Of a DNA stretch of 64,000 nt, positions 33,123 to 45,159 are shown piece after piece. Source of the stretch: Pseudorasbora parva (lineage: Eukaryota; Chordata; Actinopteri; Cypriniformes; Gobionidae). Within the stretch, counting starts at the first letter, position 1. Each line of letters begins with the position of its first letter. Position numbers and translations under genes: made by a program. The notes below the pieces were generated by a model. The model was not told the origin of the DNA. It saw only the letters and a program-made list of their open reading frames with translations, and made no database searches. Location of the stretch: positions 47,961,353-48,025,352 of the forward strand of contig NC_090177.1 of assembly GCF_024679245.1 (NCBI RefSeq), in the 5' to 3' direction.

Positions 33123-34802
33123 AAAGTTAGATGGAACAAAATGGAAAAGCATGTTTGTAAAACCATAATGGGACTCTTATTTTGAAAGAGACCCATTTGG
33201 GTCCAACTCTTATTAAATTTAGCATACAACATTACAATATAATCACAATAAAGAAAACAGTCCTGGTTCATAAGAACTTGGCGCCATACATTGATTGTAA
33301 ATGCTCTGAAACTGTAATATTCTGAACGCAACACGGCGCCACATTCAAAAGTTTAATCACAATTAGGAAGATGTGATGTATGTTTCTGTCTCCAAAATAT
33401 AAGATGGCTTAAATAATCATTATGCTGTATTGTCAACATTTAAGTTACTTAGCCTCACGATACATTCATTCGCTTTGCGAGCGAGTAAATTTATTGTTCA
33501 TCACCACGGCAAATGCACTTTGTGTGTGACAAGTTTCTGTCTGTTGTACACAGAGGCAGCAAGATCACAACAAAGCTTGATGCATGCCGGAACTGTTATT
33601 TAAGATACATTTCTATTTCTTGGGACAGAAGCTGTTGTAGCTGTCCTGCTGCAAGTCTGTGCAGTGTGCACTCTTTACAGTGTCTGAGCGCTGCTCAAAC
33701 AATTGACTCCTCATTGATTGAATTGTGGCAAAGACCACATTACACTTTGGAAAAAACAGGAATTCTTTTACCGTGATGTTGAGGAGCCATTGGTTTGAAA
33801 TAATGCTGATGAAAAGTGGCCAAAAGGGGCTTTAGGTAGCTTAGGAATTTGTAAGGAAAGTTTTTTAGCATTGTAGCATAGCTTCGAGCAGCGTGTGGAG
33901 CCATGTTGACAGCGTGGGTAGAAAAAGTGACCTGCCAGAATGCTGCAAACTTTGTCAAGGAACGTTGGTGAGTTGACTGGGTATTTATGTGATCCTCCAC
34001 TTGAGCTGATTGGTAGACATGTTGATTACTGATTGTTGACAGCTGGTTGGAATGACATCATGATTAGGTAGATCATTTGAACGTGCTTCTCCCGAACTTA
34101 GTTTTTTTAAGAAACATCATTTTGCACACTAGTCCTAGGTCTTTTGCCCGATCTGGCCCAAACCAGTGCAGAAAGATTCTCTGGAGTCTGACTGTCCGTC
34201 CAGATCGGAAAAAAAGTGGGAATTTCGATTCAGCTTGGCGGCGGCAGGCCGAAACCTACGGGCTGGGCGAGGCGGGGTCTGCTAGAACGGCTATAGCTCT
34301 TGGACGGAACGAGACAATTTCACCCAAGCCGGTACACCCGTGCACGGGCTCAGTCTGGGGTCAGGCGAGAAAGGACGCGGTGAATGGCCACCTAGTGGCG
34401 CTTTAAAATGAAAAAGCAACAACATGAGAGCGGCTATAGGCGAACGTATGTCGCGTGCTTTTTCACAGCACGCGCACGAGACAGTCGTACCATACGACAG
34501 AAAACCTCCATCCGAACAACTTTGCCTTTGGGACCACTGCTGTCAATCAACTCGTCCGTTGAATATCAAAGTTTGTGGGAAAAACCACATTCGGCAAACC
34601 GGTCGCAGGTTTCGACAACCTCGATGAAAACAAACGCAGTTCAGTTCTCTGAACTCTCCGGGTCACTGGCTGACACAGCAGAAAGAGACAGAAACATAAC
34701 AAAACTGGTGCAACTTCACCCTTTGGGGCAGTGGGCGGCGCCACAAGCGTCAAGAACCGCACGCTTTTTCCCTCCACGCTATCTGCTTTTAACCAGTGTG
34801 TA

Positions 34803-34966
34803 CAGGGGAGAGCGCGAACGCAGTCCCCCACTACCATAAATTATGCAGTCGAGATTCCCACATTTGGGGAATTCGCAGGGGTCAGCACAACCGGAGTGCA
34901 ATGGCCGAGCCTCGCCCTGGGTGAACCACCTTCCTGATCATGGTGTCTCCCCTGCCAGGTAAGTAT
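34803..34966 (-). ncRNA. U1: U1 snRNA, copy 12
   Basis: Intact; A123; first gene on the high-coordinate side of YR copy 2. Confidence 0.97.
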
Positions 34967-35435
34967 GAGTTGCCTGGCCTCCAGGCAGAGGCGCCCTATC
35001 CCCCTTCGCCATCCTCAAACACGGTGACCTTCCCCTCCCCCAAGAAAAGGAAGGACGGGGCACCTTCCATTGCTTGACTGCTGCGTGCGTGCGTGCGTGA
35101 CCTTGATTTGAATCAGGTGTCCCTAATCCATCCAACACAAACCCCTGATTCGACTCATCAGCTCGTTGGTAAAGACTCTCAAATAAGAGGGACATCAAAA
35201 AACGTGCTGTGACGGTGATGAGTCAGCCGGCCGGCAACCGACGCTTTTGTTCTTCTTTTTTCCCTATGCTCATATGACCGCAGCTTGCTGCTTTCTCTGT
35301 GGCACGGTCATCGTTGCGTCACCTCATCGTCATTCTGTATGCGCTTCCTGCGTATTTCTGTATTCTCTGACAAAAAAAATTCCAGTGGTGTTGTTGGTTC
35401 TTCTATTAGTCACAACAATTCGCAGTCCCCAAAAA

Positions 35436-35627
35436 GGGGAAGCACACCGTTCCTGGAGGCACTGCAATACCAGGTCGATGCGTGGAGTGGACGGAGCAAG
35501 CCCCGGTTCCGGCTCCATGTGCCAAAAATCAATTTAATATGCAGTCCCCGGATAGGGGACGTATCAGATATTAAACTGATAAGAACAGATACTACACTTG
35601 ATCTTAGCCAAAAGGCCGAGAAGCGAT
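35436..35627 (-). ncRNA. U2: U2 snRNA, copy 13
   Basis: Intact; A8 3' flank, but it lacks the -125 change, so the duplicated block ends before this promoter. Confidence 0.97.
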
Positions 35628-36635
35628 GACACAATGACGCAGCGGCAGGGGAGCCGGCAAAGGCGACGCCCATCTGGGAAGCGGTGAGGGGGGGAGGGTT
35701 GGCAAAGGCCTTACGTCGTAGAGACCTGAAACTTTGAGGGATGGTACTAGCCACTCGCTCTACAACATCACCAAGGCTGGCCCCCCGATGGGCCCGGCAC
35801 GAAATGGCTCGTAGCTCCCAAACCGCACGCCGCAGAACCAAGTGTCTTATATCATCGGAATCCTTGGCTCGAGCCGAGCGAGACGCATGCCTCGGATTCG
35901 AAGGTTGCGCTGGCGAAATTTTCGGGTATTTGGGATTTTGTGAAAAACCTACTTTTGCACACTAGTCCTAGGTCTTTTGCCCGATCTGGCCCAAACCAGT
36001 GCAGAAAGATTCTCTGGAGTCTGACTGTCCGTCCAGATCGGAAAAAAAGTGGGAATTTCGATTCAGCTTGGCGGCGGCAGGCCGAAACCTACGGGCTGGG
36101 CGAGGCGGGGTCTGCTAGAACGGCTATAGCTCTTGGACGGAACGAGACAATTTCACCCAAGCCGGTACACCCGTGCACGGGCTCAGTCTGGGGTCAGGCG
36201 AGAAAGGACGCGGTGAATGGCCACCTAGTGGCGCTTTAAAATGAAAAAGCAACAACATGAGAGCGGCTATAGGCGAACGTATGTCGCGTGCTTTTTCACA
36301 GCACGAGCACGAGACAGTCGTACCATACGACAGAAAACCTCCATCCGAACAACTTTGCCTTTGGGACCACTGCTGTCAATCAACTCGTCCGTTGAATATC
36401 AAAGTTTGTGGGAAAAACCACATTCGGCAAACCGGTCGCAGGTTTCGACAACCTCGATGAAAACAAACGCAGTTCAGTTCTCTGAACTCTCCGGGTCACT
36501 GGCTGACACAGCAGAAAGAGACAGAAACATAACAAAACTGGTGCAACTTCACCCTTTGGGGCAGTGGGCGGCGCCACAAGCGTCAAGAACCGCACGCTTT
36601 TTCCCTCCACGCTATCTGCTTTTAACCAGTGTGTA

Positions 36636-36799
36636 CAGGGGAGAGCGCGAACGCAGTCCCCCACTACCATAAATTATGCAGTCGAGATTCCCACATTTGG
36701 GGAATTCGCAGGGGTCAGCACAACCGGAGTGCAATGGCCGAGCCTCGCCCTGGGTGAACCACCTTCCTGATCATGGTGTCTCCCCTGCCAGGTAAGTAT
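36636..36799 (-). ncRNA. U1: U1 snRNA, copy 13
   Basis: Intact; A123; private C-to-A at 36,306 in its 3' flank. Confidence 0.97.
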
Positions 36800-37264
36800 G
36801 AGTTGCCTGGCCTCCAGGCAGAGGCGCCCTATCCCCCTTCGCCATCCTCAAACACGGTGACCTTCCCCTCCCCCAAGAAAAGGAAGGACGGGGCACCTTC
36901 CATTGCTTGACTGCTGCGTGCGTGCGTGCGTGACCTTGATTTGAATCAGGTGTCCCTAATCCATCCAACACAAACCCCTGATTCGACTCATCAGCTCGTT
37001 GGTAAAGACTCTCAAATAAGAGGGACATCAAAAAACGTGCTGTGACGGTGATGAGTCAGCCGGCCGGCAACCGACGCTTTTGTTCTTCTTTTTTCCCTAT
37101 GCTCATATGACCGCAGCTTGCTGCTTTCTCTGTGGCACGGTCATCGTTGCGTCACCTCATCGTCATTCTGTATGCGCTTCCTGCGTATTTCTGTATTCTC
37201 TGACAAAATTCCAGTGGTGTTGTTGGTTCTTCTATTAGTCACAACAATTCGCAGTCCCCAAAAA

Positions 37265-37456
37265 GGGGAAGCACACCGTTCCTGGAGGCACTGCAATACC
37301 AGGTCGATGCGTGGAGTGGACGGAGCAAGCCCCGGTTCCGGCTCCATGTGCCAAAAATCAATTTAATATGCAGTCCCCGGATAGGGGACGTATCAGATAT
37401 TAAACTGATAAGAACAGATACTACACTTGATCTTAGCCAAAAGGCCGAGAAGCGAT
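37265..37456 (-). ncRNA. U2: U2 snRNA, copy 14
   Basis: Intact; return to the A4 3' flank. Confidence 0.97.
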
Positions 37457-38464
37457 GACACAATGACGCAGCGGCAGGGGAGCCGGCAAAGGCGACGCCC
37501 ATCTGGGAAGCGGTGAGGGGGGGAGGGTTGGCAAAGGCCTTACGTCGTAGAGACCTGAAACTTTGAGGGATGGTACTAGCCACTCGCTCTACAACATCAC
37601 CAAGGCTGGCCCCCCGATGGGCCCGGCACGAAATGGCTCGTAGCTCCCAAACCGCACGCCGCAGAACCAAGTGTCTTATATCATCGGAATCCTTGGCTCG
37701 AGCCGAGCGAGACGCATGCCTCGGATTCGAAGGTTGCGCTGGCGAAATTTTCGGGTATTTGGGATTTTGTGAAAAACCTACTTTTGCACACTAGTCCTAG
37801 GTCTTTTGCCCGATCTGGCCCAAACCAGTGCAGAAAGATTCTCTGGAGTCTGACTGTCCGTCCAGATCGGAAAAAAAGTGGGAATTTCGATTCAGCTTGG
37901 CGGCGGCAGGCCGAAACCTACGGGCTGGGCGAGGCGGGGTCTGCTAGAACGGCTATAGCTCTTGGACGGAACGAGACAATTTCACCCAAGCCGGTACACC
38001 CGTGCACGGGCTCAGTCTGGGGTCAGGCGAGAAAGGACGCGGTGAATGGCCACCTAGTGGCGCTTTAAAATGAAAAAGCAACAACATGAGAGCGGCTATA
38101 GGCGAACGTATGTCGCGTGCTTTTTCACAGCACGCGCACGAGACAGTCGTACCATACGACAGAAAACCTCCATCCGAACAACTTTGCCTTTGGGACCACT
38201 GCTGTCAATCAACTCGTCCGTTGAATATCAAAGTTTGTGGGAAAAACCACATTCGGCAAACCGGTCGCAGGTTTCGACAACCTCGATGAAAACAAACGCA
38301 GTTCAGTTCTCTGAACTCTCCGGGTCACTGGCTGACACAGCAGAAAGAGACAGAAACATAACAAAACTGGTGCAACTTCACCCTTTGGGGCAGTGGGCGG
38401 CGCCACAAGCGTCAAGAACCGCACGCTTTTTCCCTCCACGCTATCTGCTTTTAACCAGTGTGTA

Positions 38465-38628
38465 CAGGGGAGAGCGCGAACGCAGTCCCCCACTACCATA
38501 AATTATGCAGTCGAGATTCCCACATTTGGGGAATTCGCAGGGGTCAGCACAACCGGAGTGCAATGGCCGAGCCTCGCCCTGGGTGAACCACCTTCCTGAT
38601 CATGGTGTCTCCCCTGCCAGGTAAGTAT
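38465..38628 (-). ncRNA. U1: U1 snRNA, copy 14
   Basis: Intact; A123. Confidence 0.97.
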
Positions 38629-39093
38629 GAGTTGCCTGGCCTCCAGGCAGAGGCGCCCTATCCCCCTTCGCCATCCTCAAACACGGTGACCTTCCCCTCC
38701 CCCAAGAAAAGGAAGGACGGGGCACCTTCCATTGCTTGACTGCTGCGTGCGTGCGTGCGTGACCTTGATTTGAATCAGGTGTCCCTAATCCATCCAACAC
38801 AAACCCCTGATTCGACTCATCAGCTCGTTGGTAAAGACTCTCAAATAAGAGGGACATCAAAAAACGTGCTGTGACGGTGATGAGTCAGCCGGCCGGCAAC
38901 CGACGCTTTTGTTCTTCTTTTTTCCCTATGCTCATATGACCGCAGCTTGCTGCTTTCTCTGTGGCACGGTCATCGTTGCGTCACCTCATCGTCATTCTGT
39001 ATGCGCTTCCTGCGTATTTCTGTATTCTCTGACAAAATTCCAGTGGTGTTGTTGGTTCTTCTATTAGTCACAACAATTCGCAGTCCCCAAAAA

Positions 39094-39285
39094 GGGGAAG
39101 CACACCGTTCCTGGAGGCACTGCAATACCAGGTCGATGCGTGGAGTGGACGGAGCAAGCCCCGGTTCCGGCTCCATGTGCCAAAAATCAATTTAATATGC
39201 AGTCCCCGGATAGGGGACGTATCAGATATTAAACTGATAAGAACAGATACTACACTTGATCTTAGCCAAAAGGCCGAGAAGCGAT
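39094..39285 (-). ncRNA. U2: U2 snRNA, copy 15
   Basis: Intact, common sequence. Confidence 0.97.
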
Positions 39286-40293
39286 GACACAATGACGCAG
39301 CGGCAGGGGAGCCGGCAAAGGCGACGCCCATCTGGGAAGCGGTGAGGGGGGGAGGGTTGGCAAAGGCCTTACGTCGTAGAGACCTGAAACTTTGAGGGAT
39401 GGTACTAGCCACTCGCTCTACAACATCACCAAGGCTGGCCCCCCGATGGGCCCGGCACGAAATGGCTCGTAGCTCCCAAACCGCACGCCGCAGAACCAAG
39501 TGTCTTATATCATCGGAATCCTTGGCTCGAGCCGAGCGAGACGCATGCCTCGGATTCGAAGGTTGCGCTGGCGAAATTTTCGGGTATTTGGGATTTTGTG
39601 AAAAACCTACTTTTGCACACTAGTCCTAGGTCTTTTGCCCGATCTGGCCCAAACCAGTGCAGAAAGATTCTCTGGAGTCTGACTGTCCGTCCAGATCGGA
39701 AAAAAAGTGGGAATTTCGATTCAGCTTGGCGGCGGCAGGCCGAAACCTACGGGCTGGGCGAGGCGGGGTCTGCTAGAACGGCTATAGCTCTTGGACGGAA
39801 CGAGACAATTTCACCCAAGCCGGTACACCCGTGCATGGGCTCAGTCTGGGGTCAGGCGAGAAAGGACGCGGTGAATGGCCACCTAGTGGCGCTTTAAAAT
39901 GAAAAAGCAACAACATGAGAGCGGCTATAGGCGAACGTATGTCGCGTGCTTTTTCACAGCACGCGCACGAGACAGTCGTACCATACGACAGAAAACCTCC
40001 ATCCGAACAACTTTGCCTTTGGGACCACTGCTGTCAATCAACTCGTCCGTTGAATATCAAAGTTTGTGGGAAAAACCACATTCGGCAAACCGGTCGCAGG
40101 TTTCGACAACCTCGATGAAAACAAACGCAGTTCAGTTCTCTGAACTCTCCGGGTCACTGGCTGACACAGCAGAAAGAGACAGAAACATAACAAAACTGGT
40201 GCAACTTCACCCTTTGGGGCAGTGGGCGGCGCCACAAGCGTCAAGAACCGCACGCTTTTTCCCTCCACGCTATCTGCTTTTAACCAGTGTGTA

Positions 40294-40457
40294 CAGGGGA
40301 GAGCGCGAACGCAGTCCCCCACTACCATAAATTATGCAGTCGAGATTCCCACATTTGGGGAATTCGCAGGGGTCAGCACAACCGGAGTGCAATGGCCGAG
40401 CCTCGCCCTGGGTGAACCACCTTCCTGATCATGGTGTCTCCCCTGCCAGGTAAGTAT
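40294..40457 (-). ncRNA. U1: U1 snRNA, copy 15
   Basis: Intact; A123; private C-to-T at 39,836 in its 3' flank. Confidence 0.97.
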
Positions 40458-40922
40458 GAGTTGCCTGGCCTCCAGGCAGAGGCGCCCTATCCCCCTTCGC
40501 CATCCTCAAACACGGTGACCTTCCCCTCCCCCAAGAAAAGGAAGGACGGGGCACCTTCCATTGCTTGACTGCTGCGTGCGTGCGTGCGTGACCTTGATTT
40601 GAATCAGGTGTCCCTAATCCATCCAACACAAACCCCTGATTCGACTCATCAGCTCGTTGGTAAAGACTCTCAAATAAGAGGGACATCAAAAAACGTGCTG
40701 TGACGGTGATGAGTCAGCCGGCCGGCAACCGACGCTTTTGTTCTTCTTTTTTCCCTATGCTCATATGACCGCAGCTTGCTGCTTTCTCTGTGGCACGGTC
40801 ATCGTTGCGTCACCTCATCGTCATTCTGTATGCGCTTCCTGCGTATTTCTGTATTCTCTGACAAAATTCCAGTGGTGTTGTTGGTTCTTCTATTAGTCAC
40901 AACAATTCGCAGTCCCCAAAAA

Positions 40923-41114
40923 GGGGAAGCACACCGTTCCTGGAGGCACTGCAATACCAGGTCGATGCGTGGAGTGGACGGAGCAAGCCCCGGTTCCGGC
41001 TCCATGTGCCAAAAATCAATTTAATATGCAGTCCCCGGATAGGGGACGTATCAGATATTAAACTGATAAGAACAGATACTACACTTGATCTTAGCCAAAA
41101 GGCCGAGAAGCGAT
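40923..41114 (-). ncRNA. U2: U2 snRNA, copy 16
   Basis: Intact, common sequence. Confidence 0.97.
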
Positions 41115-42122
41115 GACACAATGACGCAGCGGCAGGGGAGCCGGCAAAGGCGACGCCCATCTGGGAAGCGGTGAGGGGGGGAGGGTTGGCAAAGGCCTTA
41201 CGTCGTAGAGACCTGAAACTTTGAGGGATGGTACTAGCCACTCGCTCTACAACATCACCAAGGCTGGCCCCCCGATGGGCCCGGCACGAAATGGCTCGTA
41301 GCTCCCAAACCGCACGCCGCAGAACCAAGTGTCTTATATCATCGGAATCCTTGGCTCGAGCCGAGCGAGACGCATGCCTCGGATTCGAAGGTTGCGCTGG
41401 CGAAATTTTCGGGTATTTGGGATTTTGTGAAAAACCTACTTTTGCACACTAGTCCTAGGTCTTTTGCCCGATCTGGCCCAAACCAGTGCAGAAAGATTCT
41501 CTGGAGTCTGACTGTCCGTCCAGATCGGAAAAAAAGTGGGAATTTCGATTCAGCTTGGCGGCGGCAGGCCGAAACCTACGGGCTGGGCGAGGCGGGGTCT
41601 GCTAGAACGGCTATAGCTCTTGGACGGAACGAGACAATTTCACCCAAGCCGGTACACCCGTGCACGGGCTCAGTCTGGGGTCAGGCGAGAAAGGACGCGG
41701 TGAATGGCCACCTAGTGGCGCTTTAAAATGAAAAAGCAACAACATGAGAGCGGCTATAGGCGAACGTATGTCGCGTGCTTTTTCACAGCACGCGCACGAG
41801 ACAGTCGTACCATACGACAGAAAACCTCCATCCGAACAACTTTGCCTTTGGGACCACTGCTGTCAATCAACTCGTCCGTTGAATATCAAAGTTTGTGGGA
41901 AAAACCACATTCGGCAAACCGGTCGCAGGTTTCGACAACCTCGATGAAAACAAACGCAGTTCAGTTCTCTGAACTCTCCGGGTCACTGGCTGACACAGCA
42001 GAAAGAGACAGAAACATAACAAAACTGGTGCAACTTCACCCTTTGGGGCAGTGGGCGGCGCCACAAGCGTCAAGAACCGCACGCTTTTTCCCTCCACGCT
42101 ATCTGCTTTTAACCAGTGTGTA

Positions 42123-42286
42123 CAGGGGAGAGCGCGAACGCAGTCCCCCACTACCATAAATTATGCAGTCGAGATTCCCACATTTGGGGAATTCGCAGGG
42201 GTCAGTACAACCGGAGTGCAATGGCCGAGCCTCGCCCTGGGTGAACCACCTTCCTGATCATGGTGTCTCCCCTGCCAGGTAAGTAT
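42123..42286 (-). ncRNA. U1: U1 snRNA, copy 16 (G81A)
   Basis: Carries T at 42,206, i.e. G-to-A at U1 nt 81 on the 3' side of stem-loop II. It is the only U1 copy here with a change in the loop II stem. Confidence 0.96.
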
Positions 42287-42751
42287 GAGTTGCCTGGCCT
42301 CCAGGCAGAGGCGCCCTATCCCCCTTCGCCATCCTCAAACACGGTGACCTTCCCCTCCCCCAAGAAAAGGAAGGACGGGGCACCTTCCATTGCTTGACTG
42401 CTGCGTGCGTGCGTGCGTGACCTTGATTTGAATCAGGTGTCCCTAATCCATCCAACACAAACCCCTGATTCGACTCATCAGCTCGTTGGTAAAGACTCTC
42501 AAATAAGAGGGACATCAAAAAACGTGCTGTGACGGTGATGAGTCAGCCGGCCGGCAACCGACGCTTTTGTTCTTCTTTTTTCCCTATGCTCATATGACCG
42601 CAGCTTGCTGCTTTCTCTGTGGCACGGTCATCGTTGCGTCACCTCATCGTCATTCTGTATGCGCTTCCTGCGTATTTCTGTATTCTCTGACAAAATTCCA
42701 GTGGTGTTGTTGGTTCTTCTATTAGTCACAACAATTCGCAGTCCCCAAAAA

Positions 42752-42943
42752 GGGGAAGCACACCGTTCCTGGAGGCACTGCAATACCAGGTCGATGCGTG
42801 GAGTGGACGGAGCAAGCCCCGGTTCCGGCTCCATGTGCCAAAAATCAATTTAATATGCAGTCCCCGGATAGGGGACGTATCAGATATTAAACTGATAAGA
42901 ACAGATACTACACTTGATCTTAGCCAAAAGGCCGAGAAGCGAT
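42752..42943 (-). ncRNA. U2: U2 snRNA, copy 17
   Basis: Intact, common sequence. Confidence 0.97.
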
Positions 42944-43951
42944 GACACAATGACGCAGCGGCAGGGGAGCCGGCAAAGGCGACGCCCATCTGGGAAGCGG
43001 TGAGGGGGGGAGGGTTGGCAAAGGCCTTACGTCGTAGAGACCTGAAACTTTGAGGGATGGTACTAGCCACTCGCTCTACAACATCACCAAGGCTGGCCCC
43101 CCGATGGGCCCGGCACGAAATGGCTCGTAGCTCCCAAACCGCACGCCGCAGAACCAAGTGTCTTATATCATCGGAATCCTTGGCTCGAGCCGAGCGAGAC
43201 GCATGCCTCGGATTCGAAGGTTGCGCTGGCGAAATTTTCGGGTATTTGGGATTTTGTGAAAAACCTACTTTTGCACACTAGTCCTAGGTCTTTTGCCCGA
43301 TCTGGCCCAAACCAGTGCAGAAAGATTCTCTGGAGTCTGACTGTCCGTCCAGATCGGAAAAAAAGTGGGAATTTCGATTCAGCTTGGCGGCGGCAGGCCG
43401 AAACCTACGGGCTGGGCGAGGCGGGGTCTGCTAGAACGGCTATAGCTCTTGGACGGAACGAGACAATTTCACCCAAGCCGGTACACCCGTGCACGGGCTC
43501 AGTCTGGGGTCAGGCGAGAAAGGACGCGGTGAATGGCCACCTAGTGGCGCTTTAAAATGAAAAAGCAACAACATGAGAGCGGCTATAGGCGAACGTATGT
43601 CGCGTGCTTTTTCACAGCACGCGCACGAGACAGTCGTACCATACGACAGAAAACCTCCATCCGAACAACTTTGCCTTTGGGACCACTGCTGTCAATCAAC
43701 TCGTCCGTTGAATATCAAAGTTTGTGGGAAAAACCACATTCGGCAAACCGGTCGCAGGTTTCGACAACCTCGATGAAAACAAACGCAGTTCAGTTCTCTG
43801 AACTCTCCGGGTCACTGGCTGACACAGCAGAAAGAGACAGAAACATAACAAAACTGGTGCAACTTCACCCTTTGGGGCAGTGGGCGGCGCCACAAGCGTC
43901 AAGAACCGCACGCTTTTTCCCTCCACGCTATCTGCTTTTAACCAGTGTGTA

Positions 43952-44115
43952 CAGGGGAGAGCGCGAACGCAGTCCCCCACTACCATAAATTATGCAGTCG
44001 AGATTCCCACATTTGGGGAATTCGCAGGGGTCAGCACAACCGGAGTGCAATGGCCGAGCCTCGCCCTGGGTGAACCACCTTCCTGATCATGGTGTCTCCC
44101 CTGCCAGGTAAGTAT
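43952..44115 (-). ncRNA. U1: U1 snRNA, copy 17
   Basis: Intact; A123. It lies just downstream, in transcription order, of the U2 gene broken by LINE 1. Confidence 0.97.
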
Positions 44116-44580
44116 GAGTTGCCTGGCCTCCAGGCAGAGGCGCCCTATCCCCCTTCGCCATCCTCAAACACGGTGACCTTCCCCTCCCCCAAGAAAAGGA
44201 AGGACGGGGCACCTTCCATTGCTTGACTGCTGCGTGCGTGCGTGCGTGACCTTGATTTGAATCAGGTGTCCCTAATCCATCCAACACAAACCCCTGATTC
44301 GACTCATCAGCTCGTTGGTAAAGACTCTCAAATAAGAGGGACATCAAAAAACGTGCTGTGACGGTGATGAGTCAGCCGGCCGGCAACCGACGCTTTTGTT
44401 CTTCTTTTTTCCCTATGCTCATATGACCGCAGCTTGCTGCTTTCTCTGTGGCACGGTCATCGTTGCGTCACCTCATCGTCATTCTGTATGCGCTTCCTGC
44501 GTATTTCTGTATTCTCTGACAAAATTCCAGTGGTGTTGTTGGTTCTTCTATTAGTCACAACAATTCGCAGTCCCCAAAAA

Positions 44581-44735
44581 GGGGAAGCACACCGTTCCTG
44601 GAGGCACTGCAATACCAGGTCGATGCGTGGAGTGGACGGAGCAAGCCCCGGTTCCGGCTCCATGTGCCAAAAATCAATTTAATATGCAGTCCCCGGATAG
44701 GGGACGTATCAGATATTAAACTGATAAGAACAGAT
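44581..44735 (-). pseudogene. U2: U2 snRNA copy 18, 3' fragment (nt 38-192)
   Basis: U2 sequence from A38 (ATCTGTTC...) to the 3' end, directly after the A-rich tail of LINE 1. It is cut off from its promoter and 5' part. A38 could also belong to the tail. Confidence 0.95.
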
Positions 44736-45122
44736 TTTTTCTTTTGAAAGGTTTTTATTGTCACCATTTACAATCATATTTCACAAAACACACTTTCCTT
44801 TCAACACACATTTAAAACAAGCAGAACATTTAATACACATGGTTTAAAATGAAGAATTCAGTGTTTAAAATAATAAAACTAAAACCATTGTGCAAGTCGT
44901 GTTTAATAGTCCATGCGTGTGTTGAGTTTCTTAAAAGGGGGTGTGGTGTTTGCATGTAAAAATCAGTAAATAAAAATAAAAAAGATAAAATCCATTGTGC
45001 AAGACTGGGGGTGAGTCCTTATCAAGTTTGCATTCCCCCCCACTCTCCAGGAAGAACACTTGGCCTGCCATTTCCGGGGCTCAGCGGAGATCCCCTCTCC
45101 TCCGGCCCGCTGGCCCGCTGTT

Positions 45123-45156
45123 CCCGTAGCCAGAGTGGTGAGGGTGCATCTACGGG
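45123..45156 (-). other. Conserved stem-loop at ORF2 end/3' UTR of LINE 1
   Basis: A 7-bp stem CCCGTAG/CTACGGG encloses a 20-nt loop. The same sequence occurs at 56092-56125 in LINE 2, inside a block conserved nearly base for base although the elements differ widely elsewhere. It may be a 3' RNA signal read by the RT; that role is inference. Confidence 0.55.
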
Positions 45157-45159
45157 CGG

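Larger units (their letters stand above)
27674..34119 (-). mobile_element. YR element, copy 2 (duplicate of copy 1)
   Basis: Every landmark is shifted by exactly 8,282 bp from copy 1. A is at 27674-27788, B at 27848-28027, A at 28031-28145, and outer B at 33940-34119, followed by TTT. All open frames give the same proteins as copy 1, including the interrupted recombinase. It arose by duplication of unit plus insertion, not by a second integration. An assembly duplication cannot be excluded. Confidence 0.85.

Noticed and set aside
27674..34119. Second YR copy as an independent site-specific insertion
   Set aside because: Flanking private changes and minisatellite structure are shared with copy 1, so block duplication is simpler.
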